This document shows, one piece after another, positions 1-6,820 of a stretch of 7,736 bases of DNA. The position numbers and the translations under genes are program-made. How positions within the stretch are numbered: the stretch's first letter is position 1; each line of letters opens with the position of its first letter. Source of the stretch: Elusimicrobiota bacterium (lineage in GTDB: Bacteria > Elusimicrobiota > Elusimicrobia > O2-12-FULL-59-9); assembly GCA_016206405.1 (NCBI GenBank), contig JACQRQ010000152.1:1-7736 (forward strand), written 5' to 3'. The notes below the pieces were generated by a model. It had not been told where the DNA came from and ran no database searches. It was given only the letters and a program-made list of their open reading frames with translations.

Positions 1-2098
1 CGCGCAGGAGCGTGATGCCGCCCGCCTCGATGGCCACATCCGGTCCGCCGCCGATTGCGAATCCGACATCCGCCTGCGCCAGCGCCGGGGCGTCGTTGAT
101 GCCGTCTCCCGCCATGGCGACCCTTCTGCCGCTCTCCTGCAGTTTCCGCACGACATCGTTTTTTTCATGGGGCAGAACCTGGGCCCGGACTTCGTCGATG
201 CCCAGCTTTTGAGCGACCGCCTCGGCCGTCGCGCGGGAGTCCCCCGTCAGCATGACGACGCGCAGGCCGCGCGCGCGCAGCTCGCGAACGGCCGCGGCCG
301 CGGACGCCTTGATCGGATCGGAAACGCCCAAGAGCCCTGCCGCCTTGCCGTCCACGGCGACATAAAGCACGGTCTGCGCGTCGCGGCGCAGGGCTTCGGC
401 CTTCGCTTCAAAATATTCCGGCCCAATCGCCAATTCCTCCAGCAAACGCGCGCTGCCGACGGCGACGCGGCGCCCCTCCACCAGGCCAACGACCCCCTTT
501 CCGGGCAGCGCCTTGAATTCCTCCGCCGCCGGCGGCCGCAGCCCCCTGGCCAGCGCTCCCGCCGCCAACGCGGCCGCCAAGGGGTGCTCGCTGGACATCT
601 CCAGTCCGGCCGCCAAGCGCAAAAATTCCAGATCGCCGCCGTTGCCGGCGGCCTCGGCGGCCGCCAGGCGGGGTTTTCCCTCGGTGAGAGTGCCGGTTTT
701 GTCCACAAGCAAAGTGTCGATCTTTTCCAGCGTTTCCAGCGCCTCGGCGTCGCGGATCAAGATGCCGGCCGAGGCGCCCCGTCCGGTTCCGACCATGATC
801 GACATCGGCGTCGCCAGCCCGAGAGCGCAGGGGCACGCCACGATGAGCACGGCGACGGCATTGACCAAGGCATAGGCCAGCCGCGGTGAAGGACCCAGCC
901 AAGCCCAAAGCAAAAAGGTCGCCGCGGAGACCAGAACCACCCCCGGCACGAAATAACCGGAGACGGAGTCCGCCAAACGCTGTATGGGCGCCCGGCTCAT
1001 TTGGGCCGCGCGCACCATGCGCACGATATGCGCGAGCAAAGACTCGCCGCCCACCCTCTGGGCGCGCATGAGGAAACCGCCGGTCCCGTTGATCGTTCCT
1101 CCCGTCACCGGATCGCCGGCCCTTTTTTCCACGGGAAGGGGCTCGCCGCTGAGCAAAGACTCGTCCAACCAAGACGCCCCCTCCAAAATCAAGCCGTCGG
1201 CCGGCACTCTCTCTCCCGGACGCACTCGAAGACGGTCGCCCGCCCGCACCGACTCCAAGGCGACGTCCCGCTCCGCGCCGTCCTCCTCCAGACGCCGCGC
1301 CGTCTTGGGCGCGAGGCCGAGCAAGCGCCGAATGGCTTGGCTGGTGCGGCGCCTGGCCTGGAGCTCCAGCAATTGGCCCAAGAGAACCAAAACGGTGATG
1401 ACGGCGGCGGCCTCAAAATAAAGCGCCGCTTGCCCGGACTCTCCCCGGAATTCGGCCGGAAAAGCGCCGGGAAAAAGAAGCGCCGCCAAGCTGTAAAGAT
1501 ACGCGACGCCGACGCCAAGGGAAATCAAAGTGAACATATTCAAGCGGCGGCCAAGAAGGGATTGGATGCCGCGCTCAAAGAACGGAAAGCCTCCCCACAA
1601 CACCACGGGGGTGGTCAAAACGGCCTGAAGCCAACCTTGGCGAGCGGCCGTATGTCCAAAACCCGTCATGCGGCCGGGCAGCATGTCCGCCATGGAGGAG
1701 ACGAAGACCGGCAGAGTCAGGACAAGACAGGCCCAAAAGCGCCGGCGCATGGCGGAAAGTTCGGGGTTTTCCGCCTCCGCGGCCGGCAACTCCTCAGGCT
1801 CCAAGGCCATCCCGCACACGGGGCAAGGTCCGGGCGCATCCGCGGCAACCTCCGGGTCCATGGGACAGACGTACCGGACGCCTATTTTCCCGGGCGTTGA
1901 GGAGCCTGCCTCGCGTTCGGCCGGGCTCCCGGCGGAATTCAAATATCGCCTCGGCTCTTGACGGAATTTTTCCAGGCAGCGGGGATTGCAAAAATAATAC
2001 GTCGCGCCTTCAAAGTCGAAGCGCCCTTTCGCCTTCGCCGCGGGAAACTTCATCCCGCACACGGGATCGGCGACGTCGCCCGGCTGCATAACCTCCAT
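1..2098 (-). CDS. copA: Copper-type P1B ATPase with YHS and heavy-metal-binding N-terminus (3' end outside window)
   Basis: This is an inner-membrane heavy-metal exporter that probably moves Cu(I)/Ag(I) out of the cytoplasm using ATP. I translated 699 codons from ATG at 2098; the frame is still open at base 1. A YHS-like domain (about residues 11-50, DPVCGM and a YYFCNPRC motif) is followed by a heavy-metal-binding segment (75-101, YVCPMDPE then CPVCGM). There is no classical HMA domain with CxxC. Then come membrane helices, a GG kink (169-170), the actuator SGEP loop (317-320), the metal-site CPC (422-424), the phosphorylation motif DKTGT (Asp466), SEHPLA (His505), MLTGD (616-620) and GDGINDAP (664-671). 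The final two helices, which carry further specificity residues, lie off the window, so copper over other metals is inferred from CPC and architecture. The start follows a GGGG Shine-Dalgarno-like run, 16 bases after the glycerol kinase stop. Many out-of-frame open readings occur on both strands here and are artefacts of high GC. Confidence 0.94.
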   Translation of the reverse strand, partial: MEVMQPGDVADPVCGMKFPAAKAKGRFDFEGATYYFCNPRCLEKFRQEPRRYLNSAGSPAEREAGSSTPGKIGVRYVCPMDPEVAADAPGPCPVCGMALEPEELPAAEAENPELSAMRRRFWACLVLTLPVFVSSMADMLPGRMTGFGHTAARQGWLQAVLTTPVVLWGGFPFFERGIQSLLGRRLNMFTLISLGVGVAYLYSLAALLFPGAFPAEFRGESGQAALYFEAAAVITVLVLLGQLLELQARRRTSQAIRRLLGLAPKTARRLEEDGAERDVALESVRAGDRLRVRPGERVPADGLILEGASWLDESLLSGEPLPVEKRAGDPVTGGTINGTGGFLMRAQRVGGESLLAHIVRMVRAAQMSRAPIQRLADSVSGYFVPGVVLVSAATFLLWAWLGPSPRLAYALVNAVAVLIVACPCALGLATPMSIMVGTGRGASAGILIRDAEALETLEKIDTLLVDKTGTLTEGKPRLAAAEAAGNGGDLEFLRLAAGLEMSSEHPLAAALAAGALARGLRPPAAEEFKALPGKGVVGLVEGRRVAVGSARLLEELAIGPEYFEAKAEALRRDAQTVLYVAVDGKAAGLLGVSDPIKASAAAAVRELRARGLRVVMLTGDSRATAEAVAQKLGIDEVRAQVLPHEKNDVVRKLQESGRRVAMAGDGINDAPALAQADVGFAIGGGPDVAIEAGGITLLR

Positions 2099-2114
2099 CA
2101 ATTTCCCCTTCGCC

Positions 2115-3629
2115 TCAAAATTCCCGGTTTGCGGCAGACGGTCCGCTTCCCAGAAGGCGCGCCATCTCCCTTTTCCAGACGGCGCGCAGGGCCTGGGCCG
2201 CCGGGCGGCTCATGTGCGGGCGGAAAAGCCGGTATTTCCGGCGGCGATCTATTTTGTCCGGCTCCGCCCAAATTCCCGCGATTTTGCCGGCCAGCTTGGC
2301 GGCGCCCCAGGCGGTGGATTCGGCGACGGCGGACACGCGCACCGGAATTCCCAGCAAGTCCGCCTGAAACTGCATCAAGAAACGATTGGCGGTGGCGCCC
2401 CCGTCGACCTTGAGCTCCCTCACCTTCCGGACCCCGGCCGACTCCATTCGCTCCAGCACGTCGGCCGTCTGATGCGCGATGGATTCAAGCGTCGCCCTGG
2501 CGATGTGCTCCTGCCGCGTGCCGCGAGTGAGCCCCGTGATCATGCCCCGCGCCAGCGGCTCCCAATACGGGGAGCCAAGCCCCGTCAATGCCGGGATGAC
2601 GACCACTCCGCCGGAATCCGGAACCGAGCGCGCCATGGCTTCGCTTCGGGACGCCTGGCGGAAGAATTTAAGCCCGTCCCGAAGCCATTGTATGGCCGCG
2701 CCCGCGATGAAAATCGAGCCCTCCAGGGCGAAAACTTTTTTCCCGTCCCGGTCGCAGGCCAAAGTCGCCAGCAGCCCGGGCGGGGGCCGTCGAAAACGCG
2801 GGCCCAAATTGAGCAGGATAAAACAGCCGGTGCCGTAGGTGTTTTTCACCTCGCCTTCCCGGCAGCAGCCCTGTCCATAGAGCGCGGCCTGCTGATCGCC
2901 CAAAACCGCCACAACGGGAATCCCTTTAAGCAGCGGTCCCTGCGCCGCGGTTTCGCCGAAGCGCGCTCCCGAGTCCATCACATCGGGCAGCATCGCCCGC
3001 GGGACGCCGAACAGTCTCAGAAGGTCGGGGTCCCAGAGGCCCGTTTTGATGTTAAGCAGCAAAGTGCGCGAGGCGTTGGTGAAATCGGTGACGTGGCGGC
3101 GTCCCCCCGTCAAATTCCAGAGGAGCCAACTGTCAACGGTTCCGAAAAGAATTTTGCCCTCGCGGGCCCTTTTTTTGAGGCCGGGCGCATGTTTTAAAAG
3201 CCATTGAATTTTCGTCCCCGAAAAATAGGGATCCAGCACGAGGCCGGTTTTCAGACGGACCTCCTTCTCGGCTCCGCTGTTTTTGAGCGCCGCGCAGGCG
3301 CCGGCGGTCCGGCGGTCCTGCCATACCACGGCCCGCCCCGCGGGTTTGCCCGTTTCCTTGTCCCACAAAATCGAGGTTTCCCTTTGGTTGGTCACGCCGA
3401 TGGCCGCCAGCCTGGAAGAGCTTATTTTGGCGCGCGCCAAGGCGCGGCGGGTCACGGCCAGAACGCCGGCCCAAATTTCCCGCGGGTCGTGCTCGACCCA
3501 GCCGGGGCGGGGAAAATACTGGCGGAATTCCTGGTAGGCCGAGCCGGCCGGGGCGCCCGACGCGTCATAGACCACGGCGCGCGTGCCCGTCGTGCCTTGA
3601 TCGATGGAAAGAACGAAAGGCGCCTTCAT
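2115..3629 (-). CDS. glpK: Glycerol kinase
   Basis: Cytoplasmic FGGY-family kinase converting glycerol and ATP to sn-glycerol 3-phosphate, the entry step of glycerol catabolism and a source of phospholipid backbone. The 504-residue length matches the family (E. coli enzyme about 502). Visible motifs are the N-terminal phosphate loop with Asp10 and QGTTGTR, the glycerol-contact pair Arg83-Glu84 in NQRET, Tyr135 in DPYFSG, the catalytic Asp245 in GDQQAALYGQ, the KNTYGTGCF loop (262-270) and the C-terminal ATP-site segment LKVDGGATANRF (406-417). The loop before GDQQ has no His, so the PTS phosphorylation control known from Gram-positive GlpK (HPr on a His in that loop) is not expected. ATG lies three bases after the SurE stop with only a weak AGG upstream, which suggests translational coupling. 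No glpF, glpD or glpR is seen nearby. Identification is secure; physiological role in this operon is inferred. Confidence 0.97.
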   Translation of the reverse strand: MKAPFVLSIDQGTTGTRAVVYDASGAPAGSAYQEFRQYFPRPGWVEHDPREIWAGVLAVTRRALARAKISSSRLAAIGVTNQRETSILWDKETGKPAGRAVVWQDRRTAGACAALKNSGAEKEVRLKTGLVLDPYFSGTKIQWLLKHAPGLKKRAREGKILFGTVDSWLLWNLTGGRRHVTDFTNASRTLLLNIKTGLWDPDLLRLFGVPRAMLPDVMDSGARFGETAAQGPLLKGIPVVAVLGDQQAALYGQGCCREGEVKNTYGTGCFILLNLGPRFRRPPPGLLATLACDRDGKKVFALEGSIFIAGAAIQWLRDGLKFFRQASRSEAMARSVPDSGGVVVIPALTGLGSPYWEPLARGMITGLTRGTRQEHIARATLESIAHQTADVLERMESAGVRKVRELKVDGGATANRFLMQFQADLLGIPVRVSAVAESTAWGAAKLAGKIAGIWAEPDKIDRRRKYRLFRPHMSRPAAQALRAVWKREMARLLGSGPSAANREF

Positions 3630-3632
3630 AGC

Positions 3633-4400
3633 CTAAAAATCCCAATCTCTGAGGCGGCGCAAAAAAGCTTCGTGGGTATTGTCGATGCAGAGCGGCGTGA
3701 CGGCGATGCACCTTTGCTCGATGGCCGCCACGTCGGTGCCGGGAGAGAGGATGCCGCGCACTTTTTTGCCCAGCAGCCAGAAATAGGTGTTGCCGCTGGG
3801 ATCCGAGCGCATCGTCACGCGCTTGTCGTAGACCCGCTTTCCAAGACGCGCGACCTTGACCCCGCGGATGCGGCCGGCCTCGACGGCGGGCACGTTGACG
3901 CTCAAGCAAACCCCCGGAGGAAGCCTCCGCCGCAGAATCTGGGCGGCCAGCTTGCAGGCGAACGCGGCCGCCGCCGCATAGTCCCCCTCCTCCGAATACC
4001 CCCGGCTGATGGCGAAGGATGGAACGTCCAAAAGCGTGCCTTCCATGGCTGCGGCCACGGTGCCCGAATACACCACGTCTTGTCCGAGGTTGTAGCCCCG
4101 GTTGATGCCCGATGCGATGAGGTCCACCCGCCTGTTCATCAGCTTGAGCACGCCGAAACGCGTGCAGGCGGCCGGCGTTCCGTTGACGATGGAAACGCCG
4201 TCGCGCACTTGGCGCACGCGCAAGGGCTTGTGCAGGGTCAGGCTGTGGCTTTCGGCGGAGCGCTCGATCTCCGGGACGACCGCCTTCACCTCGCCGATTT
4301 CGCTCAGCGCCGCGATGAGCGGCGCCAGGCCTTCGCCATGGATGCCGTCATCGTTGACGACGAGAATTCTGGGCCGTTTTTTCCGCACGGGGACCTCCAT
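3633..4400 (-). CDS. surE: 5'/3'-nucleotidase SurE (survival protein E)
   Basis: SurE is a metal-dependent cytoplasmic phosphatase that removes phosphate from nucleoside 5'- and 3'-monophosphates; some members also cleave short polyphosphate. The product is 255 residues, the usual family size. Metal ligands are visible: Asp17-Asp18 in ILVVNDDG, Ser48 in the loop preceding SHSLTL, and Asn100 in SGINRGYNLG, followed by the diagnostic DVVYSGTVAAAMEG block (108-121). The same frame stays open to 4622, but that 74-residue extension is not SurE-like and would lie over the upstream gene in another frame. ATG at 4400 starts the protein 14 residues before the NDDG motif, as normal for the family. It overlaps the upstream stop by one base (TGATG), a typical coupling arrangement, with no strong ribosome site of its own. 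In many bacteria surE sits beside pcm, nlpD or rpoS; none of these is here. Family assignment is very secure; the substrate in this organism is unknown. Confidence 0.97.
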   Translation of the reverse strand: MEVPVRKKRPRILVVNDDGIHGEGLAPLIAALSEIGEVKAVVPEIERSAESHSLTLHKPLRVRQVRDGVSIVNGTPAACTRFGVLKLMNRRVDLIASGINRGYNLGQDVVYSGTVAAAMEGTLLDVPSFAISRGYSEEGDYAAAAAFACKLAAQILRRRLPPGVCLSVNVPAVEAGRIRGVKVARLGKRVYDKRVTMRSDPSGNTYFWLLGKKVRGILSPGTDVAAIEQRCIAVTPLCIDNTHEAFLRRLRDWDF

Positions 4401-4804
4401 CACGAATGCAGTCTTCGGAAAATGCACTCGAAGATCAAGCCCAAGGCGAAATACGCCGGGGCGAAATCCAAGCGGGTCAGGCCGCGCACGTTCCAACGGG
4501 AGCGGTAATAATTTTTTTCGGAAGGGGACTGGCCCAGGCAAAGCCTCAGAACGCCCATGCCGCAATATTCGATGAGCCAGCAGCCCGCCGTATACGCCGC
4601 CCCGCGCGCCCATACGGGCCATGGAAACAGAGTGGGACCCGCGAAATTAAAAAAAAGGGGCGCCGACGCGTACAAAGGAAAATACCAAAGGGAGCTGTAG
4701 CCCGGCAAAAGTTTGTCCTTAAGCCGCGGCCAATCCGTCAGGGCCGTGAACATCACCTCCAGCCCCAGCCCAGCCGTCCCAAAAATAAAAACCTCGAGCA
4801 GCAT
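4400..4804 (-). CDS. Small polytopic membrane protein, TMEM229 / PF06541-like
   Basis: A 134-residue integral membrane protein with about four hydrophobic stretches (roughly residues 3-22, 38-58, 65-90 and 113-129). It has no signal for export beyond its first helix. From memory of the family pattern, it resembles vertebrate TMEM229 and the bacterial PF06541 group (labelled putative ABC-transporter type IV, function unproven). The shared features are GLEVMFTA in helix 1 (Glu16), GYSSLWYFPLY (35-45), an Arg and an acidic residue in the third hydrophobic stretch (Arg67, Glu79), a polar loop with aromatic residues, and RLDFAPAYF followed by GLIFE (111-126). The conserved acids inside membrane segments suggest a functional pore, site or cofactor contact, but no activity is established. 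ATG is preceded by CTGGGG, nine bases after the receiver gene stop, and its TGA overlaps the SurE ATG. It is surely a gene; the family name is a recognition call not checked by alignment. Confidence 0.82.
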   Translation of the reverse strand: MLLEVFIFGTAGLGLEVMFTALTDWPRLKDKLLPGYSSLWYFPLYASAPLFFNFAGPTLFPWPVWARGAAYTAGCWLIEYCGMGVLRLCLGQSPSEKNYYRSRWNVRGLTRLDFAPAYFALGLIFECIFRRLHS

Positions 4805-4813
4805 GCCCCAGGC

Positions 4814-5212
4814 TCACGCGCCCAATTCCCGCTCGTGCCTGCGAAACAAGGCCGCGACGCGGAGTTTTATCTCCCGGACATCGAACGGCTTGACGACGTA
4901 ATCATCGGCGCCCAATGCAAGCCCCTGCTCCAGATCGCCGAAGGTATCCTTGCCGGTGATCATCATGATCGGGATCGTGCCCAATACCGGGTCCTCGCGC
5001 ACCCGGCGGCACACCTCCGCCCCGTCCATTTCCGGCAGCATAAGGTCCAACAAAATCATCTCGGGCCGGTTTTCCTGGATCAGCGCCAGCGCCTCTTTTC
5101 CGTCCTCCGCGCAAATCACGTGGTACCCCTCGCCCTGCAGCGTGCGCCGGAGGACCTCGCGGATCGCCTCCTCATCCTCGACCACCAAGATCGCTCGCTT
5201 CTTGATTTGCAT
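4814..5212 (-). CDS. Single-domain (CheY-like) response regulator receiver
   Basis: A stand-alone phosphoacceptor domain of 132 residues, acting in the cytoplasm as the output or relay of a histidine kinase. The acidic pocket is Glu12-Asp13, the phosphorylation site Asp56 in ILLDLMLPEMDG, the switch Thr86 in MMITGK and the conserved Lys108 in DDYVVKPF. The sequence ends about 20 residues after KPF with a charged helix, so there is no DNA-binding or enzymatic output domain; the stop is not an obvious frameshift because the next gene starts nine bases on. The length and the linker-like end resemble the receiver half of OmpR-type regulators, so it may be an isolated receiver in a phosphorelay or act through protein contact. 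No histidine kinase is encoded in the window. It is the first gene of the five-gene cluster, with a good purine-rich ribosome site (GGGGAGAAAAGG) just before ATG. Family certain, partner unknown. Confidence 0.95.
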   Translation of the reverse strand: MQIKKRAILVVEDEEAIREVLRRTLQGEGYHVICAEDGKEALALIQENRPEMILLDLMLPEMDGAEVCRRVREDPVLGTIPIMMITGKDTFGDLEQGLALGADDYVVKPFDVREIKLRVAALFRRHERELGA

Positions 5213-5268
5213 CCTTTTCTCCCCGGCCGCCTACGGCCGTCGGCCGCTCCCCGCGCCAACTTCCTCGC
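5213..5268 (-). other. GC-rich leader of the receiver operon with three CGGCCG copies
   Basis: The predicted 5' leader contains CGGCCG three times (5224-5229, 5234-5239, 5241-5246). Each copy is its own reverse complement, so any two could pair into an RNA hairpin immediately upstream of the ribosome site at about 5213-5224. This may affect translation start, but in GC-rich DNA such clusters also arise by chance. No riboswitch class was recognised. Confidence 0.3.
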
Positions 5269-5274
5269 GACAAT

Positions 5275-5303
5275 AAAGTACCGAAAAGGCAAACCTCTGT
5301 CAA
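5275..5303 (-). promoter_or_regulatory. Candidate sigma70-type promoter of the receiver-to-copA operon
   Basis: On the minus strand a perfect TTGACA (5298-5303) is followed after exactly 17 bases by TACTTT (5275-5280), which matches TATAAT at only three of six positions. Transcription would begin near 5268 and leave a leader of about 55 bases before the receiver ATG. The consensus -35 and ideal spacing support it; the poor -10 could mean activation by a regulator. No similar element is evident between the five downstream genes. Confidence 0.55.
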
Positions 5304-5323
5304 CAAATTTTCCCCCGGCCAAC

Positions 5324-5353
5324 TGTCCAGACGGGGACGGAATATTGTTTAAT
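5324..5353 (+). promoter_or_regulatory. Weak candidate promoter for the cupin gene
   Basis: TGTCCA (5324-5329) and TTTAAT (5348-5353, five of six to the -10 consensus) are separated by 18 bases upstream of the cupin gene. The -35 half is only three of six, so support is modest. If used, it would share the 164-base divergent region 5213-5376 with the stronger promoter of the opposite operon. Confidence 0.3.
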
Positions 5354-5376
5354 ACCGCATACGGAGGCCGTCCGAT

Positions 5377-5751
5377 ATGGTTCCCGACTCGCCCGCGCCC
5401 GCGGATGCCGTTAAGAAACTCTCAAAACTGGTGCATTACCAGCCCGGGAACATCGTCAGCCACTCGCTCCTGCACAAGGATTCCGGGTCTTTGACCCTAT
5501 TCGCGCTGGCCCAAGGCCAAGGGATGAACGAGCATTCCACGCCCTACGAGGCCTTCATCCTGGTGACGGAGGGAAAGCTCTTTATCAGACTTTCCGGCGA
5601 GGACTACACGCTTGCGGACGGCGACATGCTCTTGATGCCGGCCAACTCCCCCCACTCCCTCAAGGCCGCCAAACCCACGAAGATGATGCTTTTCCTGGTT
5701 AAAAGCGGACCGGGCGGCGCTCAAAAAGCGGCCGCCGTTCCGTTCCCGTAA
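5377..5751 (+). CDS. Small cupin-fold protein
   Basis: A 124-residue single-domain cupin (beta-barrel, cupin_2 type). Motif 1 covers about residues 47-66, with His53, Thr55 and Glu58 ending in VTEG; motif 2 is GDMLLMPANSPH (82-93), with His93. Three of the usual four metal ligands are present, but the second His of the HxH pair is Thr55, so metal binding may be altered or absent. Small cupins of this type include sugar-binding, dioxygenase-like and regulatory proteins, and sequence alone does not pick among them. The ATG is chosen because GGAGG (5363-5367) lies nine bases before it. The gene is divergent from the receiver operon and convergent with the GDPD gene, whose 3' end it overlaps by 31 bases. 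There is no signal peptide, so it is probably cytoplasmic. Confidence 0.9.
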   Translation: MVPDSPAPADAVKKLSKLVHYQPGNIVSHSLLHKDSGSLTLFALAQGQGMNEHSTPYEAFILVTEGKLFIRLSGEDYTLADGDMLLMPANSPHSLKAAKPTKMMLFLVKSGPGGAQKAAAVPFP

Positions 5752-6659
5752 AGCTCGCCGACGACCTCGATTTTATCCGTCATGACTCCGTCCACGGGAA
5801 TGTTCTTGATGGATTCGACGTCTTTGGCCGAGTTGACGCCGATGACGATGACTCTGGAGTTGAAGGCGTGCGCCTTGCGCACAAACTGATCGAAACCGCC
5901 CCAAAGATATTCGCCGTCCCGCAGCGGAATCTGCAATCCCTTATTCCTGCAGGCGGCCGGGAAATGCCCGAAAGCGCCGGTCAGAAAATAGGCCAGGGCG
6001 CAGGCGGCGATGGGCGCCCCCTCCGAGAGTTCGGGACCGATATCAGGCACGAGTTTTTTGAGAGCCAGATAGGTCTTTCGCGCCCCCAAATACTGCAATT
6101 GCGCCCTCTGCGAAGCGGGAAAACCGTTTAAAATCCGCGCCAGAGTCTCGACGGTCTGAAGGCTTTGGTCCTTCTGATTGATCATGAATTTCCGGCCGGG
6201 AAACCGCGTCAGCACCTCTTCTAGAGCCGGCATCATCCCGACGCCGCTGCCCCTCAACGGGTATGTCTTGCCTTTGTCATATCTGTAACCGTAACCGACG
6301 TCCAAAGTCTTCAAGGTTTGAAGAGTCTGCGCGCTCGTGTCCCCCCTTCCATCCGTCTTGCAGCCGAGGTCGTCGTCGTGGAACACGGCGATTTTGTCGT
6401 CGCTGGTGCGATAGACGTCCAATTCCACCATCGTCGCGCCGCGCCGGAAAGCTTCCGCCATGGAAGCGAGGGTATTTTCGATGAAGGGGTGCTCCGGCTT
6501 GTCGATGGACATCTCCGCGCATGGGTTTCGGCCGATAAGATTATCCTGATAGCTTTGGTGGACTCCGCGGTGGGCGATAACCTCCAACGCGCGCGCCGGC
6601 GGAGCCAAAAACACGGCGGCGATGAACGCGACCGCAAAGCGCTTAAAGTCAAAATTCAT
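5721..6659 (-). CDS. Exported glycerophosphodiester phosphodiesterase family protein
   Basis: Members hydrolyse glycerophosphodiesters such as glycerophosphocholine to glycerol 3-phosphate and an alcohol. The 312-residue product starts with a Sec signal peptide (about 1-24, basic start, hydrophobic core, ARA before the likely cut), so it should act in the periplasm or outside. The TIM-barrel catalytic set is visible: His30-Arg31-Gly32 in AHRG, Glu61 in ENTLASM, Glu79 and Asp81 in VELDV, His94 in VFHDDDL, and a C-terminal DGVMTDKI strand (290-297). The strand that usually carries a metal-binding Glu two residues before Lys reads INQK (160-163), with Asn161 instead of Glu. The enzyme may therefore belong to a divergent subfamily or have different metal use. 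There is no strong ribosome site before ATG; the upstream ATG at 6673 region is out of frame. Glycerol kinase in the adjacent operon offers a plausible metabolic link. Function beyond family is inferred. Confidence 0.9.
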   Translation of the reverse strand: MNFDFKRFAVAFIAAVFLAPPARALEVIAHRGVHQSYQDNLIGRNPCAEMSIDKPEHPFIENTLASMAEAFRRGATMVELDVYRTSDDKIAVFHDDDLGCKTDGRGDTSAQTLQTLKTLDVGYGYRYDKGKTYPLRGSGVGMMPALEEVLTRFPGRKFMINQKDQSLQTVETLARILNGFPASQRAQLQYLGARKTYLALKKLVPDIGPELSEGAPIAACALAYFLTGAFGHFPAACRNKGLQIPLRDGEYLWGGFDQFVRKAHAFNSRVIVIGVNSAKDVESIKNIPVDGVMTDKIEVVGELYGNGTAAAF

Positions 6660-6780
6660 GGATTCATCGCCGGATTGCGCGCGACAAAGCGCAAAAGATC
6701 AGTGTACAAATAAATCGTCCCCTCCCGCTTTTCCGGGCGCCCCAAGGGCCTATCTGGGAATAGGTCCTTTGACTCAATCC

Positions 6781-6794
6781 CATTAGGTCTAATG
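6781..6794. repeat. Palindrome CATTAG-GT-CTAATG
   Basis: Two perfect six-base arms flank a two-base centre. The symmetry and the near-absent loop suit a dimeric DNA-binding protein better than an RNA hairpin. It lies about 94 bases before the downstream ATG, a reasonable position for an operator, but no regulator is identified. Confidence 0.45.
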
Positions 6795-6820
6795 CCCCTC
6801 CCGTCCCGAGGCAGGCGCTG

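Noticed and set aside
408..1172. A 254-codon minus-strand frame inside the ATPase
   Set aside because: It is the same strand but a different frame from the ATPase and rich in Gly/Arg; the true frame runs through it without interruption.
1001..1900. A 299-codon plus-strand open frame, and another of 240 codons at 167-889
   Set aside because: Both are antisense to the copper ATPase, whose frame carries all P-type motifs; no domain or ribosome site supports them.
3204..4508. A 434-codon plus-strand open frame opposite glycerol kinase and SurE
   Set aside because: It lies wholly antisense to two genes with intact catalytic motifs, has Arg/Ala/Gly/His-rich composition and crosses the glpK-surE junction, as expected for a shadow in GC-rich DNA.
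4401..4622. N-terminal extension of SurE from an ATG at 4622
   Set aside because: The extra 74 residues are basic and low-complexity, overlap the membrane protein gene in another frame and are not part of the SurE family; the TGATG start at 4400 fits better.
4406..5494. A 362-codon plus-strand frame over the membrane protein and receiver
   Set aside because: It is antisense to two recognised genes and also crosses the promoter region and the cupin start.
6747..6767. Hairpin as a transcription terminator
   Set aside because: The stem is short with a bulge and followed by only three T, and it lies upstream of both divergent genes rather than after one.
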